DNA of 64,000 bases from assembly GCF_022343685.1 (NCBI RefSeq), contig NZ_CP092123.1, positions 186,001-250,000 of the forward strand, in the 5' to 3' direction. Below, piece by piece: positions 1-9,636 of this stretch. Position 1 is the stretch's first letter; the number at the start of each line of letters is the position of its first letter. The stretch is from Marinobacterium sediminicola. Its GTDB lineage: Bacteria; Pseudomonadota; Gammaproteobacteria; Pseudomonadales; Balneatricaceae. Under the pieces are notes generated by a model. It saw only the letters and a list, made by a program, of their open reading frames with translations, was not told where the DNA came from and ran no database searches. Made by a program: the position numbers and the translations under genes.

Positions 1-46
1 CTTACGCGCCCTGAGCGCGAACGGTGCATGATTGAGGTGTAAAAAC

Positions 47-400
47 GTGGAATATGAGTTCAGGCGTGACCTGTATGACCAGCCGGAAGCGACTGTGGAA
101 ATGGAACAGGCTCTGTTTGGACGCTGGCTCAGTGAAGAGCTGGGTGACAACAGGGTCGAGGCGCAACGTATTCTGCAACAGGCGGACAGGCTGCTGGCAG
201 AGCGTCGTGGTCAGTTTGACTGGCACGGCCACGAGATCAGCCTGCAGTTGGACTGTGAAAGTGCCCGGGTTTGGCTGCAGGCAGAAGGGGAGCTGGATGC
301 TCTGGAGGAGGGCTACGGCCTTGCGGATGAAGCCTGCGAAGCGGGATTGGAAGACTTTATCGATCTGCTGCGCGGCTGGATCGAATATCTGCAGGTATGA
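47..400 (+). CDS. yacL: YacL family protein (UPF0231)
   Basis: Encodes 117 residues. The N-terminus (VEYEFRRDLY) and the spacing of acidic blocks resemble E. coli YacL (MDYEFLRD...), a conserved gammaproteobacterial protein of unknown function. The start is GTG at 47, preceded at 34-39 by GAGGTG with seven bases of spacing. A TTG at 32 is also open but would add five residues not seen in the family and has no ribosome site. The product is acidic, with no signal peptide or membrane segment, so it is probably cytosolic. It is followed by a separate peroxiredoxin gene. The family call rests on recalled similarity; no biochemical role is known. Confidence 0.82.
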   Translation: MEYEFRRDLYDQPEATVEMEQALFGRWLSEELGDNRVEAQRILQQADRLLAERRGQFDWHGHEISLQLDCESARVWLQAEGELDALEEGYGLADEACEAGLEDFIDLLRGWIEYLQV

Positions 401-477
401 GATCTAGGCAGGGAGGAAAATTCCCTGCTACAATCCCGAGTGAATTAGTCAACTATAGACTCCCTGGAGAGTACAGC

Positions 478-954
478 ATGAGCATTCAGATCGGTGATCG
501 CATTCCCAATGTAGAGCTGCGCGTGATGGGCGCGGAAGGCCCGGAAGCCGTTCACACGGCAGACCTTTTTGCCGGTAAGAAAGTGGTATTGTTTGCGGTA
601 CCGGGTGCGTTCACGCCGGGCTGTTCCATGACTCACTTGCCCGGTTTCGTGGTCAAGGCCGACGAGATCAAGGCCAAGGGCGTGGACACCATCATTTGTA
701 CCTCTGTGAATGACGTGTTCGTGATGGATGCCTGGGGCAAGGCGCAGAATGCCGAAGCGATCACCATGCTGGCCGACGGCATCGGCGAGTTTGCCTCGGC
801 GATGGGGCTGGATCAGGACCTGTCCGGCGTCCAGTTCGGCAAGCGCAGTCAGCGTTACGCCATGATCGTCAATGACGGTGTGGTGGAGCTGCTCAACGTA
901 GACCAGAAGGGAATCGACAAGAGCAGCGCCGACACCATTCTCGCCGCGCTCTAA
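478..954 (+). CDS. Prx5-type peroxiredoxin
   Basis: Encodes 158 residues of the peroxiredoxin-5 group of thiol peroxidases, which reduce hydrogen peroxide and alkyl hydroperoxides, usually with glutathione or glutaredoxin as donor. The motif PGAFTPGCS carries the peroxidatic cysteine at residue 49. A second cysteine at 74, in IICTSVND, is also typical of the group. The length is normal for a single-domain form with no fused glutaredoxin. The start at 478 is preceded by GGAGAG. A perfect 7-bp inverted repeat (408-414 with 422-428) and a TACAAT sequence (429-434) lie upstream and may belong to its promoter. It stands apart from ahpCF further on. Confidence 0.9.
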   Translation: MSIQIGDRIPNVELRVMGAEGPEAVHTADLFAGKKVVLFAVPGAFTPGCSMTHLPGFVVKADEIKAKGVDTIICTSVNDVFVMDAWGKAQNAEAITMLADGIGEFASAMGLDQDLSGVQFGKRSQRYAMIVNDGVVELLNVDQKGIDKSSADTILAAL

Positions 955-1143
955 TCCATAGCTCTGGCAGCTCACATTGGCTGCACCGTCCGGGGCTGCT
1001 TCTTGTGGCCCCTTGTAACCCCTCGGACTACCCTCATAACCGATCAATCTTGTGATGGTCGGCATACCTCGCCTCGCTGAACAATACTGAAGGCACTTTC
1101 AGCACGATCTGGGAGTCATTCAATCCCAAAGGCGGGAGTTACT

Positions 1144-1695
1144 ATGAAACCTTTACGCAAATTGATTTCGGCGCTGGTTCTTGGCAGCTCACTGGGGCTG
1201 GCAATGCCGTCACTGGCCGAAGCTCCTTTCGGCAACAAGGATGATTTGGAACTGGCGACATCACTATGGGCTCTGATGGAATACAAGGGATTGGCCGGTG
1301 ACAACGCCGTTATGACGCGGCCCTACAAGGGTATGCCCCCACACGGCATGATTCTGGAACTGATCGAAACACCGGTGAAGTTGCATGGTCAATCCGGGCC
1401 GTTGATTGTGAAGCGGAATTACGGTGGGGATGGGATCAGTGTGGATGATGTCATCAATGATCCTGCGCGTTACCTGCAGGCGGTTACCATCATGCTCAAA
1501 CGCGAGGCCGGCTACGATGCTGATAACGGTGACTGGTTTTACGTCAAGTACGATGCTCGTGGCAACGTGATGAAGAACCCCAAGGGCATAGCCCTGGCCG
1601 GACGCGTGGCCAAGGGTATGCCAACTGGCTGTATCGCCTGCCATCAGGCGGCTGAGGGTAGTGATTTTGTTTTCAACCACGACCGCTATAAATAG
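1144..1695 (+). CDS. cytochrome P460 / cytochrome c'-beta family haem protein
   Basis: Encodes 183 residues. A signal peptide of about 25 residues (Lys/Arg start, hydrophobic core, cleavage near SLA-EA) directs it to the periplasm. One covalent c-type haem site, GCIACH, lies close to the C-terminus at residues 163-167, the arrangement seen in the P460 / cytochrome c'-beta family. Members either oxidise hydroxylamine (with a lysine-haem cross-link) or bind nitric oxide. I cannot decide between these from sequence: no cross-linking lysine can be assigned safely. It has a good ribosome site (GGGAG) and appears monocistronic. No nitrification or denitrification genes are nearby, so NO or peroxide defence is the more likely role, as inference. 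Confidence 0.75.
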   Translation: MKPLRKLISALVLGSSLGLAMPSLAEAPFGNKDDLELATSLWALMEYKGLAGDNAVMTRPYKGMPPHGMILELIETPVKLHGQSGPLIVKRNYGGDGISVDDVINDPARYLQAVTIMLKREAGYDADNGDWFYVKYDARGNVMKNPKGIALAGRVAKGMPTGCIACHQAAEGSDFVFNHDRYK

Positions 1696-1701
1696 GCGGG
1701 T

Positions 1702-1723
1702 GCACCGGCCATCAGGCCGGTGC
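1702..1723. terminator. hairpin between convergent genes
   Basis: A perfect 9-bp inverted repeat (GCACCGGCC / GGCCGGTGC) with a 4-base loop sits between the end of the P460 gene and the end of fghA. There is no T-run on either side, so it is a plausible but not classic bidirectional terminator. Confidence 0.5.
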
Positions 1724-1728
1724 TGAGG

Positions 1729-2580
1729 TTAACCGGCCTCGAGGGCACTGGCGTGGTATCGCAGGTGCTCTTCAATGAAACTGGCGATGAAGAAGTAGCT
1801 GTGGTCATAACCGGGACGCAGTCGCAGCTCCAGCGGATGTCCGGCCGCGTCACAGGCTGCCTGCAGCGCTTCGGGCTTCAGCTGCTCGGTCATGAAGTCA
1901 TCAGCCTCTCCCTGATCGACCAGAATCGGCAGCTTCTCTTCCGCGTGGGCGATCAGTTCACAGCTGTCCCAGCCCTTCCAGGTTTCACGCTCCTCGCCCA
2001 GATAACCGGACAGGGCCTTTTCACCCCAGGGGCAGTTGCTCGGGTTGCTGATCGGCGCAAAGGCCGATACCGAAGTGTAGCGCCCCGGATTCTTCAGGGC
2101 ACAGATCAGAGCGCCGTGGCCGCCCATGGAGTGGCCGCTGATGGCACGCTTGTCGGTAACCGGGAAGTGCTGCTCGATCAGCGCCGGCAGCTCGTCGGTC
2201 ACATAGTCGTACATGCGATAGTTGGCCGACCAGGGCGCTTGCGTCGCGTTGACGTAGAACCCGGCGCCAGAGCCGAAGTCGTAGCTGTCATGTTCGCCCG
2301 GGAAGTCGGTGCCGCGAGGGCTGGTGTCCGGAGCAACGATGGCGATCCCCAGCTCGGCGGCGATGCGCTGAGCACCAGCCTTCTGCATGAAGTTCTCGTC
2401 GGTGCAGGTCAGGCCGGAGAGCCAGTACAGCACCGGTACCGGCTGCGTCTGTGCCTGCGGCGGCAGGTAGATGGCAAAGACCATCTCCGTGCCGGTCGCA
2501 GTCGAAGCATGCTTGTAGCGCTTGAGCCAGCCATCGAAGCACTTGTTGCTGGCGATCAGCTCGGGGGCTGTATAGGACAT
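1729..2580 (-). CDS. fghA: S-formylglutathione hydrolase
   Basis: Encodes 283 residues of an alpha/beta hydrolase that splits S-formylglutathione to formate and glutathione, the second step of glutathione-dependent formaldehyde oxidation. The nucleophile elbow [10 protein letters not shown], the acid in DQGEADDF and the histidine in GYDHSYFF form the catalytic triad. The start MSYTAPEL at 2580 has a GAGG ribosome site; a GTG 12 bases upstream would place that site inside the gene. It begins 8 bp after the adhC stop, so the two are one operon. Length and motifs are normal. The formate produced joins the same pool as that from purU in the methylamine module. Confidence 0.95.
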   Translation of the reverse strand: MSYTAPELIASNKCFDGWLKRYKHASTATGTEMVFAIYLPPQAQTQPVPVLYWLSGLTCTDENFMQKAGAQRIAAELGIAIVAPDTSPRGTDFPGEHDSYDFGSGAGFYVNATQAPWSANYRMYDYVTDELPALIEQHFPVTDKRAISGHSMGGHGALICALKNPGRYTSVSAFAPISNPSNCPWGEKALSGYLGEERETWKGWDSCELIAHAEEKLPILVDQGEADDFMTEQLKPEALQAACDAAGHPLELRLRPGYDHSYFFIASFIEEHLRYHASALEAG

Positions 2581-2588
2581 GCTGGACC

Positions 2589-3746
<1,158 letters not shown>

Positions 3747-3813
3747 TCAAGGCCAGTGATAATGGCACCAATCGAAAAGTATTTTTGCTGAGCAGCAATA
3801 ATAAGGCGGGGCT

Positions 3814-3836
3814 GGCCTGTGGAGCGACCACAGGCC
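3814..3836. terminator. hairpin downstream of ridA
   Basis: A perfect 9-bp stem (GGCCTGTGG / CCACAGGCC) with loop AGCGA lies just past the ridA stop. There is no adjacent T-run on the minus strand, so it is a weak terminator candidate. Confidence 0.4.
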
Positions 3837-3845
3837 GATCGGCAA

Positions 3846-4199
3846 TCAGGCTTCCACGGCCGCGATCACCGACATTTCGACCAGAATTTCCGGGCGGGCC
3901 ATGCGGGCTTCAACGCAGGCTCGGGCCGGCTTGGGCAGGTCGGCGACCCAGCCATCCCAGACGGCGTTCATGGCGGCAAAGTCTTTCATGTCGCGAATAT
4001 AGATGGTCACCGACAGCATGGACGCCTTGCTGCTGCCAGCCTCCTCTAGCAGGCCTTCAATCTTGGCCAGACATTGGCGGGTCTGTTCGGCGATGTCCCA
4101 TTCGGCCTGCCCGGCAGTCTGGCCACACAGATAAACGGTGCCGTTATGCTTGACGATACGACTCATGCGATCAGTGGAATGGATGCGCTCAATGGACAT
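3846..4199 (-). CDS. RidA family protein
   Basis: Encodes 117 residues of the RidA/YjgF superfamily of small trimeric proteins. The type member hydrolyses reactive enamine and imine intermediates made by PLP enzymes such as threonine dehydratase. The arginine before CVEA near the C-terminus (ARACVEA) matches the position of the active-site arginine, and the sequence ends in the usual [10 protein letters not shown] strand. The start is ATG 4199 with an AAGGAG ribosome site six bases upstream. The protein looks like one of the Rid subfamilies rather than RidA proper, and its substrate is unknown. It faces the divergent LysR gene across a 315-bp gap, so that regulator may control it. Confidence 0.85.
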   Translation of the reverse strand: MSIERIHSTDRMSRIVKHNGTVYLCGQTAGQAEWDIAEQTRQCLAKIEGLLEEAGSSKASMLSVTIYIRDMKDFAAMNAVWDGWVADLPKPARACVEARMARPEILVEMSVIAAVEA

Positions 4200-4514
4200 G
4201 TTTGGCTCCTTGTAAGCTCGGATTGATCGGACAGTAGCCCTTTCAGGCGACAGGGGGTGATGCTGTTTATTTTCCACTGTCACAAAAGCAAATGTCAGGT
4301 TAAATCATCCTTTTTTTGGCCTTATTATCAGAATATTCTTCCAATCGTGCGGGGCTCTGGCATGTCATGCCTGTGGCCTGAGTTCGGCCCGTGAAAGGGA
4401 CTCTCTGGTCCTGGGGTCAGCTCTGATCGGCGTGGTCGCAGCCAAATAACCTGTAGTATTGTTGTTGCTTGGCAAGAGTCCAGCTGGATTGTGCACGGGT
4501 GTTGGGAGCAGGTG
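4200..4514. other. divergent intergenic region, ridA / LysR
   Basis: This 315-bp non-coding gap lies between the divergent ridA and LysR-type genes. The first half is AT-rich (for example the T-run near 4310 and TTATTATCAGAATATTCTT after it) and probably holds both promoters. I could not assign a specific LysR box or promoter with confidence. Confidence 0.5.
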
Positions 4515-5399
4515 ATGAGAAACTGGGATGCAATAGAAGCCTTTGTTGAGGTGGTCGAGCAGGGCAGCTTTTCGGCCGCTGCGCAGAAGCTCAAGGTTTC
4601 GCCTTCGCATATCAGTCGGCTGGTCTCCCGGCTCGAAGCCGATCTGAGCACGCCACTGATGTATCGCACCACGCGCAAGTTTCGTCTCAGCGAAGCGGGC
4701 GAGCATTACTACCAGCACTGCCGCGAACTGTTGCACGGTTTCTCGGCAGCCGAAGAGGAGCTGGCCAGCTTTCAGTCCGAGCCCTCGGGTACGCTCAGGG
4801 TCACCTGCGCCACCACCTTCGGTGAGCGTTTCCTTGCGCCGCAACTGAACGACTTCATGCTGCAGTACCCCAAGATCAGCCTGGATCTGCACCTCACCAA
4901 CCGCCAGACCGATCTGATCGCCGAGGGCTATGACCTGGCCGTTCGCATGGGTACCCTGAAAGACTCCTCGTTGCTGGCGCGGCGGCTCTGTGACCGACGC
5001 GAGTATCTGTGTGCCAGCCCGGACTATCTGCAGCGCCATCCGATGCCGCATACACTGCCCGAACTGAGTCGGCATAACTGCCTGCTCGGCTCCAACACCT
5101 TCTGGCTGTTCAGCGAGAACGGACAACGCCGTGAGTTGAAGGTCACTGGCAACTGGCGTTCCAACTCGGGGCCTGCGTTGCTGGATGCGGTCACCAAGGG
5201 ACTGGGGATCGCCCAGTTGCCAGACTATTACGTCGAGCCTGCACTGGAGCGGGGTGAGCTGATCTCAATGCTGGAGCAGTACCGTTATCCGTACAGCGGT
5301 GTTTGGCTGGTGTATCCTCAGGCGCGTCAACGTTCCCCGCGCCTGCAGCTGCTGTGCGACTTTCTGATCGAGCGATTCAGGGGTGGTCTGCCCTGGTAG
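4515..5399 (+). CDS. LysR family transcriptional regulator
   Basis: Encodes 294 residues. The N-terminal winged helix (FVEVVEQGSFSAAAQKL, then ISRLVSRLEADLSTPL) is the canonical LysR DNA-binding domain at residues about 4-62. The rest is the periplasmic-binding-like effector domain, of the CrgA/DsdC-like type acting on small metabolites. The start at ATG 4515 (MRNWDAIEAF) matches the usual family N-terminus and has GGAG upstream; a GTG eight codons earlier is less likely. It is transcribed away from the RidA gene and ends just before a hairpin shared with ahpF. Target and effector are unknown; autoregulation and control of the divergent gene is the usual LysR pattern. Confidence 0.88.
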   Translation: MRNWDAIEAFVEVVEQGSFSAAAQKLKVSPSHISRLVSRLEADLSTPLMYRTTRKFRLSEAGEHYYQHCRELLHGFSAAEEELASFQSEPSGTLRVTCATTFGERFLAPQLNDFMLQYPKISLDLHLTNRQTDLIAEGYDLAVRMGTLKDSSLLARRLCDRREYLCASPDYLQRHPMPHTLPELSRHNCLLGSNTFWLFSENGQRRELKVTGNWRSNSGPALLDAVTKGLGIAQLPDYYVEPALERGELISMLEQYRYPYSGVWLVYPQARQRSPRLQLLCDFLIERFRGGLPW

Positions 5400-5407
5400 C
5401 GATGGCA

Positions 5408-5432
5408 CAAAAAAGCCGCCCCGAAGGGCGGC
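5408..5432 (-). terminator. rho-independent terminator of ahpF
   Basis: Stem GCCGCCC / GGGCGGC with a 4-base loop. Read on the minus strand it is followed by six T residues (A-tract 5409-5414 on the plus strand). It also follows the LysR stop by about 15 bp and may stop transcription from both sides. Confidence 0.85.
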
Positions 5433-5459
5433 AAAAGGAAGAGAGAGGAAACGTCAGTT

Positions 5460-6998
5460 TCAGTTGCGGATCAGGTGATCGAAGGCACCCAGCGCGGCGG
5501 TCGCGCCTGACCCCATCGAAATGATGATCTGCTTGTACGGCGTGTGGGTCACGTCGCCGGCGGCAAATACGCCCGGCATGGAGGTCGCACCGTGGCCGTC
5601 GATGACGATCTCGCCACGCTCGGTCAGTTCCAGCGTGTCCTTGAGCCATTCGCTGTTCGGCACCAGACCGATCTGAACGAAGATACCGGCCACGTCCAGT
5701 ACATGTGTCTCGTCGGTACGGCGATCCTTGTACTTCAGTCCGATCACCTTGTTGCCGTCGCCCAGCACTTCGGTGGTCATCGCCTGCTTGATGATGGTGA
5801 TGTTGGGCAGGGACTCGGCCTTCTTCACCAGTACATCGTCGGCGCGCAGGGTGTCGGCAAATTCCAGTACAGTCACGTCTTTGACGAGTCCGGCCAGGTC
5901 GATCGCCGCTTCGATGCCTGAGTTGCCGCCACCGATCACCGCCACGCGCTTGCCCTTGAACAGCGGGCCGTCACAGTGCGGGCAGTAGGCCACGCCCTTG
6001 CCGCGGTATTCCTGCTCGCCTGGTACGTTCATTTCACGCCAGCGGGCACCGGTGGCCAGGATCACGCTGCGGCTTTTCAGTGTCGCACCGCTGGCCAGCT
6101 CCACTTCGATCAGTTCGCCTTTCTTCAGTTTGGCTGCGGACTGCTCGGTGATGACCTCAACCTCGTACTCCTTGACGTGCTGCTCCAGGCTCGCGACCAG
6201 CTTGGGGCCTTCGGTGTAGGGCACGGAGATGAAGTTCTCGATACCCACCGTATCCATCACCTGGCCACCAAAACGCTCGGCGACTACACCGGTGCGGATG
6301 CCCTTGCGCGCGGCGTAGATGGCGGCAGAGGCACCGGCCGGGCCACCGCCGACGACCAGCACTTCGTAGGGCTCGCGCTCGTTCAATTCAGCCGCTTTCT
6401 TCTCGGCGGCGCCGGTATCCAGCTTGTTGACGATCTCGGCCAGCGTCATGCGGCCCTGACCGAAGTGCTCACCGTTCAGGTACACGGAGGGCACGGCCAT
6501 GATCTGGCGTTCATCCACTTCCTGTTGAAACAGGGCGCCGTCGATCATGGTGTGGGTGATATTCGGGTTCAGCACCGCCATCAGGTTCAGCGCCTGAACC
6601 ACGTCCGGGCAGTTCTGGCACGACAGCGAGATGTAGGTCTCGAAGTGGAACTCGCCCTTCAGGCTGCGGATCTGTTCCTGCAGCTCGGCATCGGCCTTGG
6701 ACGGGTGACCGCCGGCCTGCAACAGGGCCAGTACCAGCGAGGTGAACTCATGACCCATGGGAATACCGGCAAAGTTGATGCGCGGCGCTTCACCGGCGGC
6801 GCCCACGGCCATGCTCGGGGCGCGGCGATCGTTGCCGTCCTTCACGCTGATCTTGTCAGACAGCTCGGCGATCTCGTTTGTCAGATCCGCCAGTTCCCTG
6901 GATTTGGCGCTGTCATTAGTGGTCAGGGTCAGCTCGATCGGGCTGACGATGTTCTGCAGGTAAGTGTTCAGCTGCTGTTTCAGGTTTGCATCCAACAT
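5460..6998 (-). CDS. ahpF: alkyl hydroperoxide reductase subunit F
   Basis: Encodes 512 residues of the NADH- and FAD-dependent disulfide reductase that recharges AhpC. The N-terminal tandem thioredoxin-like domain has the SCQNCPDV redox pair. The thioredoxin-reductase-like body carries [15 protein letters not shown] for [18 protein letters not shown] for NADH and the CPHC active-site pair. The start [10 protein letters not shown] at 6998 is the family N-terminus and has GAGGG upstream; an in-frame extension of 30 residues does not look like AhpF. It lies downstream of ahpC on the same strand but is separated by a terminator and about 300 bp, so it must have its own promoter. Confidence 0.96.
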   Translation of the reverse strand: MLDANLKQQLNTYLQNIVSPIELTLTTNDSAKSRELADLTNEIAELSDKISVKDGNDRRAPSMAVGAAGEAPRINFAGIPMGHEFTSLVLALLQAGGHPSKADAELQEQIRSLKGEFHFETYISLSCQNCPDVVQALNLMAVLNPNITHTMIDGALFQQEVDERQIMAVPSVYLNGEHFGQGRMTLAEIVNKLDTGAAEKKAAELNEREPYEVLVVGGGPAGASAAIYAARKGIRTGVVAERFGGQVMDTVGIENFISVPYTEGPKLVASLEQHVKEYEVEVITEQSAAKLKKGELIEVELASGATLKSRSVILATGARWREMNVPGEQEYRGKGVAYCPHCDGPLFKGKRVAVIGGGNSGIEAAIDLAGLVKDVTVLEFADTLRADDVLVKKAESLPNITIIKQAMTTEVLGDGNKVIGLKYKDRRTDETHVLDVAGIFVQIGLVPNSEWLKDTLELTERGEIVIDGHGATSMPGVFAAGDVTHTPYKQIIISMGSGATAALGAFDHLIRN

Positions 6999-7306
6999 AG
7001 CGAGTATTCCCTCAGTGCCAAAATTACAGTCAAAGTGATCGAATGGCGGCCCGCCCTGTGGATCTCCTGTCGCGGCGGTCGTGCTCATTCCGAATATGGA
7101 ACTATCTTAGCGAGCGGATTTCCATGTGAGAAATTAATCGTAATCAATGGGTTGATAGCTTTGTTTAATGATTGACTGGGCCGATGTTGTATCCCAGCCA
7201 CCAACAAAAACGCCGCCCCGAGGGGCGGCGTATGGGCAGTCGCTTTCAGGTGCGCTCTGCCGAACAGTCTTGCCGGTCAGTGCCAACCGGCGAGAACCTG
7301 TGGGTC
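6999..7306. other. ahpC-ahpF intergenic region
   Basis: This gap holds the ahpC terminator (7206-7230) and then about 200 bp of AT-richer DNA that must carry the ahpF promoter. I looked for a second OxyR site here and found only isolated tetramers. An inverted repeat ATCAA-TGGG-TTGAT lies at 7143-7156. Confidence 0.5.
7206..7230 (-). terminator. rho-independent terminator of ahpC
   Basis: A near-perfect stem (CGCCGCCCC / GGGGCGGCG) is followed on the minus strand by five T residues, 76 bp after the ahpC stop. It explains why ahpF is not simply co-transcribed with ahpC. Confidence 0.88.
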
Positions 7307-7870
7307 TTAGATCTTGCCAACCAGATCCAGAGACGGTGCCAGAGTGGCTTCGCCTTCTTTCCACTTCGCCGGGCACACTTCACCCGGGTGAGACGCGACG
7401 TACTGAGCGGCTTTCACCTTGCGCATCAGGTCGTCAGCGTCACGGCCGATACCTTCGGCCGTGATCTCAACCGCCTGGATGATGCCTTCCGGGTCGATCA
7501 GGAAAGTCGCGCGGTCTGCCAGGCCCTGGCCTTCACGCATCACACCGAAGTTGTTGGTGATGGTGCCGGTCTGGTCGCCAACCATGTAGTAGTTGATCTT
7601 GCCGATGGTGTCGGACGTATCGTGCCATGCCTTGTGGGTGAAGTGCGTGTCGGTGGACACGGAGTAGACTTCAACGCCCAGCTTCTGCAGCTCTTCGTAC
7701 TTGTCAGCCAGGTCACCCAGCTCGGTCGGGCAAACAAAAGTGAAGTCGGCCGGGTAGAAGAAGAAGACAGCCCACTTGCCTTTTACGTCTGCTTCGGTGA
7801 TTTCAACGAACTCACCCTGTTTGAATGCAGTCGCTTTGAACGGTTTGATCTCGGTGTTGACGATACCCAT
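7307..7870 (-). CDS. ahpC: alkyl hydroperoxide reductase subunit C (2-Cys peroxiredoxin)
   Basis: Encodes 187 residues of typical length. The peroxidatic cysteine is Cys47 in FTFVCPTE and the resolving cysteine is Cys166 in GEVCPAKW. It reduces hydrogen peroxide and organic peroxides and is regenerated by AhpF. AAGGAG precedes the start by ten bases. A sequence matching the OxyR operator at 14 of 16 fixed positions lies 79-115 bp upstream of the start codon (7949-7985), so peroxide induction through OxyR is well supported. The transcript ends at the hairpin at 7206-7230. Confidence 0.97.
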   Translation of the reverse strand: MGIVNTEIKPFKATAFKQGEFVEITEADVKGKWAVFFFYPADFTFVCPTELGDLADKYEELQKLGVEVYSVSTDTHFTHKAWHDTSDTIGKINYYMVGDQTGTITNNFGVMREGQGLADRATFLIDPEGIIQAVEITAEGIGRDADDLMRKVKAAQYVASHPGEVCPAKWKEGEATLAPSLDLVGKI

Positions 7871-7948
7871 TGCGTGGATCTCCTTGACGTTCGAGTCATT
7901 GATTTCAAATTCGAGAATGATGTTAACGAGCGGGTTTGAATTTTAGAA

Positions 7949-7985
7949 ATTGATCATTTCGATTGAGTTAATAGGATTTGGCTAT
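7949..7985 (-). promoter_or_regulatory. OxyR-binding site of ahpC
   Basis: Four tetramers spaced by exactly seven bases, ATTG-N7-CGAT-N7-ATAG-N7-CTAT, match the OxyR consensus ATAG-N7-CTAT-N7-ATAG-N7-CTAT at 14 of 16 positions; the last two are perfect. The site abuts the place where the ahpC -35 region should be. Confidence 0.82.
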
Positions 7986-8046
7986 TGATGGATTTAGTCT
8001 GCCTGCTCAATTCGCCGTTAGTGATCAAAAAAATGAGGCCTGAAGT

Positions 8047-8823
8047 TTAGTGGTTATCCAAGAAAAGGGTTTCTCGGTGTTTTCGCATCAACGAAGCGTC
8101 AGGCATGAAGCGCTCGGGTAACTGGATTGGCTGGCCTTCAATGGCTTTAAACCATTGCTCAAATATGGATTGTGGCTGACGTTGTAGTTGGCTTGAGAGA
8201 ACAACCCGCCAATCTTCATCGAACGTCATTAGTCCCTGATCGAAAGCCCGATCATAGAGCGCGGACAAGCACAGGCCATTACTAGGATTGAGCCGGTTCG
8301 CTTTATCCTGGCTCCAAGGCACGATATGGCTGGCGATCAGCAAACGAGGCTCTGACAATCCAGTAATGCAGCAACGGTTTCCATAGCTTGCCAGAACGGC
8401 ACGGCGGAAGAAAGATTGCTTGATCCGCTGTTGTACGGTTTGTGTGCGCGTCTCGCCGGTGAAATCGTCAGGCGTGCTGATAGGGAGTGGCTCAATCTCA
8501 GGCATTGAGTCATGACTGCCTTCCAATTTTGAGCGAATGTGCGTGCACTCAATTACCAGGCCTTCCCAGTCGGCATGAAATTCATCCCAAATGGCACGGT
8601 CGAGATTTGAGGCTCCGCTCAGGCCCTTGCGGCCTGAAGCGATGATGGCTGGATCAAGGCTGGCGAGGTTGGTCAGTTTCATTGCGACCGCAGAAGGTGT
8701 GCGGCCGATCAATTCAGCCAGCGCGATAATTTCGGGATTACTATGATGCAAGCGTCCGAAGGGGAGTTGGCAGTAGAGGTGGAATGCGAGTTTGACCTGT
8801 TCCGGTGTCCAGTTCCCTGACAT
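8047..8823 (-). CDS. HNH endonuclease domain protein
   Basis: Encodes 258 residues. The C-terminal half (about residues 145-200) has the HNH fold seen in restriction-like nucleases: YGNRCCITG, then LLIASHIVPW with the general-base histidine, then NPSNGLCLSALYDRAFD with the metal-binding asparagine and aspartate. The N-terminal part (PEQVKLAFHLY, then IGRTPSAVAMKL) looks like a helix-turn-helix or homeodomain-like DNA-contacting segment. The gene is visibly AT-richer than its neighbours, and no methyltransferase is adjacent, so a classical restriction-modification pair is not evident. It could be a type IV-like or solitary nuclease brought in by transfer. Substrate unknown. Confidence 0.75.
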   Translation of the reverse strand: MSGNWTPEQVKLAFHLYCQLPFGRLHHSNPEIIALAELIGRTPSAVAMKLTNLASLDPAIIASGRKGLSGASNLDRAIWDEFHADWEGLVIECTHIRSKLEGSHDSMPEIEPLPISTPDDFTGETRTQTVQQRIKQSFFRRAVLASYGNRCCITGLSEPRLLIASHIVPWSQDKANRLNPSNGLCLSALYDRAFDQGLMTFDEDWRVVLSSQLQRQPQSIFEQWFKAIEGQPIQLPERFMPDASLMRKHRETLFLDNH

Positions 8824-8854
8824 TGTGGCGCTCCATTCGATTGTACTTGTCGAT

Positions 8855-9073
8855 TTACCAGTCGGTGCTATCGATACGCACTAAGTCATATTTTACCCCT
8901 AAACGCTCCACGAGCATGCGGGGGCTTTCGTTACTTTGAAAACCCTCCCGCAATTGCAGCTCGTCTGCAAGGTCGTCCAGTGTCAAACCGAACAACCTTT
9001 GAGCCAGCGAGGCAACGGCATCGCAATAGACTTGCCACTGGTGTTCAGCGTTTTGGTTTTGAGTGTTGGTCAT
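8855..9073 (-). CDS. small hypothetical protein
   Basis: Encodes about 72 residues from ATG 9073. The frame stays open upstream to a GTG at 9139, and neither start has a clear ribosome site, so the start is uncertain. The product is acidic and helical-looking, with a LTLDDLADELQLREGF stretch, and ends with DSTDW. I do not recognise it. It lies 31 bp upstream of the HNH-domain gene in the same direction and shares its lower GC, so the two may be one transferred unit. A regulatory or antitoxin-like partner is possible but nothing in the sequence proves it. Confidence 0.5.
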   Translation of the reverse strand: MTNTQNQNAEHQWQVYCDAVASLAQRLFGLTLDDLADELQLREGFQSNESPRMLVERLGVKYDLVRIDSTDW

Positions 9074-9636
9074 AGGGCTGTGCCTGCCACTGTTTTCCGT
9101 GACTTTAGCCAGGTAGAACGAGTCTGTCACGATCTCCACAGCCTAGTTATGCACAAGGGCTTATATTTTCAATCCTGTGAGTATTTTGCTTGCAGTGTCA
9201 GTGTTGTTCCGTTCTTGAGCATTGCAGTTTACTGAATTTACCCCCAGAACCCCTGAATAGTTCTGTGGATAAGCTCCGGACAACAGGTCCGCACCTCTCG
9301 CTTAAGCCCTTGTACTATGCGCTTTTGAAAACTGGTCAGCGATCACCCATTTGCCTGAACAAAAATACCTTGAGTGTGGGTTAGCGTATTGGCCAGAGTC
9401 TCACAGCCTGTGAGTAACCATGTGGCACCCTGTGTAATATCCTGTTAATGGATTTTTTGCTGGGCAAATTGTGAACATCGCTTGTCTGAGTTGGCGAAGG
9501 CGTCAGGAAGACAGTCGGTGACAGGTTTGACTCTCATATTGATTGTTTAAATCAATCAATACGAGTTAAAAGATAAATTTCAACAAAGTGTTTCTCCCGG
9601 TTAATCTCGCCTCATATCAAACAGGAGGACAACATC
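9074..9636. other. 563-bp non-coding gap with DnaA-box-like sites and a palindrome
   Basis: No convincing gene is present except the small one beginning at 9637. Two perfect DnaA boxes occur: TTATGCACA at 9147-9155 (plus) and TTATCCACA at 9264-9272 (minus). A one-mismatch box (TTACTCACA) lies at 9409-9417 on the minus strand. A 9-bp perfect inverted repeat is at 9537-9561. No DNA unwinding element or replication genes are adjacent, so this is not called an origin. Confidence 0.5.
9537..9561. repeat. 25-bp AT-rich palindrome upstream of a small gene
   Basis: TATTGATTG at 9537-9545 and its exact reverse complement CAATCAATA at 9553-9561 flank TTTAAAT. The symmetry continues imperfectly outward (TTTGACTC before it, GAGTTAAA after it). 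It lies about 75 bp before the start of the small gene at 9637 and has the look of an operator. Confidence 0.6.

Noticed and set aside
32-46. TTG start at 32 for yacL.
   Set aside because: It would add five residues absent from the family and lacks a ribosome site, while GTG 47 has GAGGTG at the right distance.
408-428. The 7-bp inverted repeat between yacL and the peroxiredoxin gene as a terminator.
   Set aside because: The stem is short with no T-run, and a -10-like TACAAT follows at once; it is at best a weak operator or chance.
6999-7205. A second OxyR site controlling ahpF.
   Set aside because: ATAG and CTAT tetramers occur but never with the 7-base spacing over more than one pair.
8047-8823. 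HNH-domain gene as half of a restriction-modification system.
   Set aside because: No methyltransferase or specificity gene lies on either side.
9147-9417. Chromosomal origin of replication.
   Set aside because: Only two perfect DnaA boxes, no adjoining AT-rich unwinding repeats and no dnaA, dnaN, gidA or parAB nearby.
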